34,360 nucleotides of DNA, from contig LUYZ01000051.1 of assembly GCA_001603425.1 (NCBI GenBank), positions 1-34,360 of the forward strand, in the 5' to 3' direction. The notes beneath the pieces were generated by a model. That model did not search any database. It was not told where the DNA came from and saw only the letters and a program-made list of their open reading frames with translations. The stretch comes from Bacteroidales bacterium Bact_08 (lineage in GTDB: Bacteria; Bacteroidota; Bacteroidia; Bacteroidales; UBA932). Every line of letters starts with the position of its first letter. Positions within the stretch are counted from its first letter, which is position 1. The position numbers and the translations under genes are program-made. This document shows, piece after piece, positions 29,523 to 34,360 of the stretch.

Positions 29523-29862
29523 TAATAACTATTGAAAACTTCTGATAACTCATAAAGGAAAATATATATATAAAAAATCGGCAGATATAAGCAAAAATAG
29601 TTTCACTAAGTTTTCTAACAACTATCCATAACTTTTAAACATGTTAATAGTGTTAATTTAAAAATCTCATATTTATCAACAATTGTTAACAACTCCTTAT
29701 TTTCCGATTTAAAAATCTATAAATCAGTAAATAAAATTTTTGAACATATGTTGAAATGTCTGTTAAAATGATCTTTATAAGTACGTAAAATTGTTGACTA
29801 TTTATGTTATTAACATATTAACAAACAATAATAAAAACAATATATTTATATAATAAATAGTA

Positions 29863-29870
29863 TATATTTG
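29863..29870 (+). promoter_or_regulatory. -7 box TATATTTG for ruvB
   Basis: Matches TAnnTTTG, 33 nt upstream of ATG 29904; the AT-rich context raises the chance-match risk. Confidence 0.45.
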
Positions 29871-29903
29871 TATTTATTAATTATTGTTGAAAATTGTTTT
29901 TAA

Positions 29904-30920
29904 ATGGTTAGTTTTAATCCTAGAGAGGAGAAAAGATCTGTAGATAGAGATTATGAAAATCAGATTCGCCCAAAAGATTTTGCGCAGTTTAGTGGGCAAG
30001 ACAAAATTATAGAAAATTTAAAAATTTTTGTCCAAGCAGCAAAAATGAGAGAGGAATCTTTGGATCATCTTTTATTACATGGTCCTCCGGGTTTGGGGAA
30101 AACTACATTAGCTCATATAGTTGCTAATGAAATGGGTGTTGATTTAAAAATTACATCTGGTCCTGTTCTAGATAAGCCAGGAGATCTTGCTGGTCTATTA
30201 ACTGGTTTGAATAAAGGTGATGTTCTTTTTATTGATGAAATTCACAGACTTTCACCTGTTGTTGAAGAGTATTTATACTCTGCTATGGAAGATTATACAA
30301 TAGATTTGATGATTGACAAGGGCCCTGGAGCTAGATCTGTTCAAATTAGTTTAAATCCTTTTACACTTGTTGGAGCAACTACTAGAAGTGGTCTTTTAAC
30401 ATCTCCTTTAAGAGCTAGATTTGGAATTCAATCTCATTTAGAATATTATAATATTGAGACATTATTAAATATTATTATCAGAAGTGCTTCTATTTTAAAT
30501 GTTGAAATTGATAGTACTGCTGCTGAGGAGATTGCAAGAAGAAGTAGGGGTACGCCTAGGATTGCAAATTCGTTATTAAGAAGAGTTAGAGATTTTGCTC
30601 AAGTAAAAGGTAGCGGTGATATCGATTATAATATCACAGTTTATGCGTTGGATGCTTTAAATATAGATAAAAGAGGTTTAGATTCTATGGATAATAAAAT
30701 TTTAACCACTATTATTAATAAATTTAAGGGAGGCCCTGTTGGAGTAGGAACTATAGCTACAGCAGTGAGTGAAGATATAGGAACCATAGAGGAGGTGTAT
30801 GAGCCCTATTTAATAAAAGAGGGGTTTATTCACAGAACGCCTAGAGGAAGAGAGGTTACAGATTTAGCATATAGTCATTTATCTATAGAGAGATATAAAC
30901 CAGATCCATCATTATTTTAA
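29904..30920 (+). CDS. ruvB: Holliday junction branch migration helicase RuvB
   Basis: [57 protein letters not shown]...[24 protein letters not shown]-terminal [16 protein letters not shown]. Confidence 0.98.
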   Translation: MVSFNPREEKRSVDRDYENQIRPKDFAQFSGQDKIIENLKIFVQAAKMREESLDHLLLHGPPGLGKTTLAHIVANEMGVDLKITSGPVLDKPGDLAGLLTGLNKGDVLFIDEIHRLSPVVEEYLYSAMEDYTIDLMIDKGPGARSVQISLNPFTLVGATTRSGLLTSPLRARFGIQSHLEYYNIETLLNIIIRSASILNVEIDSTAAEEIARRSRGTPRIANSLLRRVRDFAQVKGSGDIDYNITVYALDALNIDKRGLDSMDNKILTTIINKFKGGPVGVGTIATAVSEDIGTIEEVYEPYLIKEGFIHRTPRGREVTDLAYSHLSIERYKPDPSLF

Positions 30921-30931
30921 TTTATTTTATT

Positions 30932-32134
30932 ATGAAAAACGTTTTAATTTATTTATCTGCAGTGCTTTTTTTTGTTTTTAGTACCACAGAGATCTATTCA
31001 TGTACATCGGCAATTATTACTGGAAAATTGACACCAGATGGGAGACCGCTTTTATGGAAACATAGGGATACTGGCGAGGATAATAATAGATTAGAATTTT
31101 TTAAAGGTGATAAACATAATTTCATTGGTTTAGTAAATAGTCCAGATGAGGGTGGGGTAGTGTGGATTGGTACAAATAGTGCTGGTTTTTCAATTATGAA
31201 TACTGCTTCGTATAATCTAAAAGATGATGATGTTAAGGAGATGGATCAGGAGGGTGTTTTTATGTTCAAGGCACTTTCTGTATGTTCAAGTTTAGAGGAG
31301 TTTGAAGAGTTTATAAATAATTATCCGAGACCTATGAGAGTTGAGGCTAATTTTGGAGTTATTGATTCTAAAGGAGGAGCTGCATATTATGAAGTCAATA
31401 ATCATTCTTTTGTTAAATTAGATGTTAATGATCCAAAGATTGCTCCATTAGGATATTTAGTATATACTAATTTCTCATATACAGGTAGATTTAACGAAGG
31501 GATGGGGTATATAAGATATATGAATGCTAATACTATTCTTTCACGTAAATCCTCTTATGGTGACATTACTCCTCATTGGATTTTTAATAGTTTATCTAGA
31601 TCGTTCTATCACTCTTTATTAGATATAGATTTATCTGAAAAATCACTAGATAGTGGTTGGTTTATCGATATGGATTTTATTCCTAGAAGATCTTCTACTG
31701 CTTCTGTTATTGTTCAAGGAGTTAAAAATGGAGAGTCTCCAGATTTAACTACAATGTGGACTATTTTAGGTTATCCACCAACAGGTGTGGCTGTACCAGC
31801 CTGGGTAAGTGCAGGGGGAGTTTTACCTTCTATTGCTGTAAAATCTGATAATACTAATAATGCATATGCTTGTGATATGGCTCTTGAGTTAAAATATAGA
31901 ATTTTTCCTGTAGAGAGAGGTAGTGGAAAGAGATATTTTAAATTTAATCTAATATACAATAGAGATAAGACAGGATATATGCAGCAGTTAAGCTCTGTTG
32001 ATCAATATATATTTAGATTATTTAAGGAGCCAATAGAGAGATGGAGAAGAGAGGGTATTGATAAAAAAGAGCTCCAATTACTATATAGAGATCTAGATGA
32101 CTCTGTAATTGGAGCTTATTCTGGTATATATTAA
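30932..32134 (+). CDS. secreted Ntn-hydrolase-fold protein (C45/C69/choloylglycine-hydrolase-like)
   Basis: Signal peptide then candidate N-terminal nucleophile: ...STTEIYS|CTSAIITGKLTPDGRPLLWKHRDTGEDNN...GTNSAGFSIMNTASYN. Confidence 0.75.
   Translation: MKNVLIYLSAVLFFVFSTTEIYSCTSAIITGKLTPDGRPLLWKHRDTGEDNNRLEFFKGDKHNFIGLVNSPDEGGVVWIGTNSAGFSIMNTASYNLKDDDVKEMDQEGVFMFKALSVCSSLEEFEEFINNYPRPMRVEANFGVIDSKGGAAYYEVNNHSFVKLDVNDPKIAPLGYLVYTNFSYTGRFNEGMGYIRYMNANTILSRKSSYGDITPHWIFNSLSRSFYHSLLDIDLSEKSLDSGWFIDMDFIPRRSSTASVIVQGVKNGESPDLTTMWTILGYPPTGVAVPAWVSAGGVLPSIAVKSDNTNNAYACDMALELKYRIFPVERGSGKRYFKFNLIYNRDKTGYMQQLSSVDQYIFRLFKEPIERWRREGIDKKELQLLYRDLDDSVIGAYSGIY
32063..32116 (-). terminator. intrinsic-terminator-like hairpin for GH20 gene, inside the 3' end of the convergent Ntn-hydrolase CDS
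   Basis: 12-bp perfect arms AGCTCCAATTAC (32070-32081) / GTAATTGGAGCT (32105-32116), 23-nt loop; on the minus strand the stem is followed by C then TTTTTT (32068-32063). Confidence 0.6.
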
Positions 32135-32145
32135 TAATATATTTA

Positions 32146-34341
32146 CTACTCCTCTATTTTTAGATCTTGTAGAGATAATATATGCCCATCATTAGGTTTA
32201 GTTATTGTAATTCTAATTTTTAGTACAGGTTTTATAGGGAATAGAATAGCTGTGTTTTTGTTAAAAAAGGTTTTGCCTTCATAATCAACTCCATTATAGC
32301 TATATTCCGCATAACCATCTGTAACTCCATAAAATGTAATTTGAGGAATGCCTGTTTCTATCGTTATTCTTGACGCTTTTACAGGCTCCTCAAAAATATA
32401 TGTGAAATAATCTCCCTCTTTTGTTCTTGAAGATGTTCTAAAGTATGTATTAAAGTTATAGTCTGTAACATTTTTTATAGGGAATTTAATATTCTCAGTC
32501 ATGTTTGTCTCTACTCTTGTAACAGGTTTTAAATAAGTATAATTTGCATTTTCTGGTTTAATAGAGACACTTTTTATTTCATCTTTATAAAAAGTTGCAA
32601 ACCTAAATTTATGAGCTCTATCTGTAATAATTTCTCCTCTATAAATTGGAGAATACATATTAGGCTCAGACTCATCTGTTGTATATCTAACTACTAGCCA
32701 AGGCTCAGGAGAAATAACTATAATTGAACCATTTATATAATCGGCTTTTGGAGGCTCTAATCGGAAAGCAATACCCATCTGATACATTCTTTCATAATGC
32801 GCAGATCTTAATCTACTTTTAAAATTATTCCAGTCTTTATTCTCTGGGTTTGTCCATCCAACTTCTGCAATTGCAGCAATTCTTGGAAAGGTTTGATATT
32901 CAATAAATCTATTAGGATAGCCTAGTAATTCTGTCCATAGTGCTGCTTGTACACCAACTATTAGGTTAGCCTGTTTATCGTTTAGTTCTGCTGTAGCTAT
33001 AGGATCTAGCGAATAACTTTTCTCTGTTGTGACAATTCCTGCCCAGTTATGCCCTCTTTCAACGTTAGATTGTTTCATGTCAAAGTAACAAAACTCTCCA
33101 GGCATCATTATGGTAGGCTGACCTTTAGTTACAGACTCAATTCCTTTGGCAACACTTCTCCATGCATAAACTCTTGTATTGGGTTTGAGTTCTCCTCCAT
33201 CTAGAATTTCGTCCCAACCTGCCATATATTTTCCGTGTTTTTCTAAAATAGATTCCATTCTTCTAACAAAGTAGTTTAGCAACTCTTCATGCTTTTTCAT
33301 CTCTCTTTTTTTCATAAGATTTTGACAATGAGGGCAATTATCCCAAGCGTCGTAATTAACCTCATCTCCCCCAATATGAATATATTTAGAAGGAAAAAGA
33401 GAAGCAACCTCTTTAATTATATTTTCGAGCATCTTAAAGTTATCCTCTTTACCTACACACCAAACATTATTTGATTCACCTTGTACGCTTACAGAATTAT
33501 CATCTCCGTCACAGCCAACATTTGGATAAGAGGCTGTAACTGCCCTACTATGACCTGGTAAATCTATTTCAGGGATTATCTCTATATGCCTCTCTGCTGC
33601 ATATGCAACAATATCTTTTATCTCTTCTTGAGTATAATATCCGCCATATCTAGCACTTCCAGAACCAAAAGATGGACTTAGTACTTCATTATCACCTCTC
33701 CAGGCACCAAGTTGAGTTAGTTTTGGATATTTTTTTATCTCAATTCTCCAGCCATTATCGTCAGTTAAATGCCAGTGAAATTTATTAATTTTATGATATG
33801 CTAGCCAATTTATATATTGTTTAACTGTTTTTGCATCAAAAAAAGTTCTAGAAACATCTAGCATCATTCCTCTATAACTAAATCTTGGATAATCAGATAT
33901 ATTTACTCCTTGAACTATTAATTCAGTATTATCTATTTTACCTGAGTATACTGTGGCAGGAAGCATCTGTAAAAGAGATTGTATACCATAAAAGATTCCA
34001 GCTTCTGTGGAGCTTTTTATTACTATACCGTTTTTGCCTACAATCAAATTATACCCTTCATTAGGAATTTCATATGAAGATGATATATCTAAGATAATAT
34101 AGTTGTTTATTGGTTTACTTTTAACTGATTCTATTTTAAGATTTGTTCCTCGATTGAGGTACTCATTTAAGTATGAAATATTGGATTTATTCTTTTCGTT
34201 TGAATAAATAACAGTCTGATTATTAATCTTGAAATACTCATCGTTAATTTCTAAAGAGTTGGGTTTTGGAATAATTGTAATTTGAGAGTAGGATAATGTT
34301 GTTATAATACTCATTACTAAAAAGCTTGCAATTTTTTTCAT
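32146..34341 (-). CDS. beta-N-acetylhexosaminidase, GH20, with C-terminal accessory domain(s)
   Basis: YRGMMLDVSRTFFDAKTVKQYINWLAYHKINKFHWHLTDDNGWRIEIKKYPKLTQLGAWRG...IGGDEVNYDAWDNCPHCQ; chitobiase C-terminal-like VVRYTTDESEPNMYSPIYRG. Confidence 0.95.
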   Translation of the reverse strand: MKKIASFLVMSIITTLSYSQITIIPKPNSLEINDEYFKINNQTVIYSNEKNKSNISYLNEYLNRGTNLKIESVKSKPINNYIILDISSSYEIPNEGYNLIVGKNGIVIKSSTEAGIFYGIQSLLQMLPATVYSGKIDNTELIVQGVNISDYPRFSYRGMMLDVSRTFFDAKTVKQYINWLAYHKINKFHWHLTDDNGWRIEIKKYPKLTQLGAWRGDNEVLSPSFGSGSARYGGYYTQEEIKDIVAYAAERHIEIIPEIDLPGHSRAVTASYPNVGCDGDDNSVSVQGESNNVWCVGKEDNFKMLENIIKEVASLFPSKYIHIGGDEVNYDAWDNCPHCQNLMKKREMKKHEELLNYFVRRMESILEKHGKYMAGWDEILDGGELKPNTRVYAWRSVAKGIESVTKGQPTIMMPGEFCYFDMKQSNVERGHNWAGIVTTEKSYSLDPIATAELNDKQANLIVGVQAALWTELLGYPNRFIEYQTFPRIAAIAEVGWTNPENKDWNNFKSRLRSAHYERMYQMGIAFRLEPPKADYINGSIIVISPEPWLVVRYTTDESEPNMYSPIYRGEIITDRAHKFRFATFYKDEIKSVSIKPENANYTYLKPVTRVETNMTENIKFPIKNVTDYNFNTYFRTSSRTKEGDYFTYIFEEPVKASRITIETGIPQITFYGVTDGYAEYSYNGVDYEGKTFFNKNTAILFPIKPVLKIRITITKPNDGHILSLQDLKIEE

Positions 34342-34360
34342 TATATTAACAGTATTAGGT

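Larger units (their letters stand above)
29477..29903. other. candidate chromosomal replication origin (mfd/ruvB divergent intergenic region)
   Basis: Very AT-rich, the largest intergenic gap apart from the ychF-ppiD gap; DnaA-box-like TTATCCATA (29469-29477, just inside mfd), TTATTAACA (29495, 29807), TTATCAACA (29673), CTATCCATA (29622); multiple palindromes; apparent strand-composition switch across it. Confidence 0.45.

Noticed and set aside
1-34360. Defence system, prophage, BGC or integrated element
   Set aside because: Every substantial ORF is assignable to housekeeping, envelope or metabolic families; no integrase, phage or toxin-antitoxin genes recognised. No tRNA or rRNA was recognised either, though I could not run a covariance search.

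Overview
This is a low-GC chromosomal window with Bacteroidetes (Bacteroidales-like) character, judged from family content and TAnnTTTG-type promoter boxes. It is densely packed with mostly housekeeping genes. Gene order: M48 peptidase 3' end, aspS, oxyR-like LysR regulator, DUF21/CBS protein | FabK/nitronate monooxygenase-like (-) | SNF transporter | YfhO-like, glycosyltransferase, serine hydrolase (-) | mutS, ABC permease | rsmA, EEP nuclease (-) | ychF | ppiD-like, DUF21/CBS (GldE-like), lptC, TPR, OMP, coaX, mfd (-) | ruvB, Ntn-hydrolase | GH20 (-). I saw no tRNA, rRNA, CRISPR array or intact mobile element. The main unexplained signals are noncoding. (1) A ~410-bp compound element lies between convergent ychF and ppiD: an 8-copy 19/20-bp tandem array, a ~40-bp imperfect inverted repeat bracketing a GC-richer ~106-bp core, and a 25-bp tandem array related to the first in inverted orientation. 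(2) A ~415-bp very AT-rich divergent mfd/ruvB intergenic region carries DnaA-box-like 9-mers and palindromes and coincides with an apparent strand-composition switch, making it a candidate oriC. (3) Two intrinsic-terminator-like hairpins lie inside the 3' ends of convergent coding sequences. (4) A 12-bp perfect inverted repeat overlaps the mfd promoter. (5) mutS has a probable leaderless promoter architecture.
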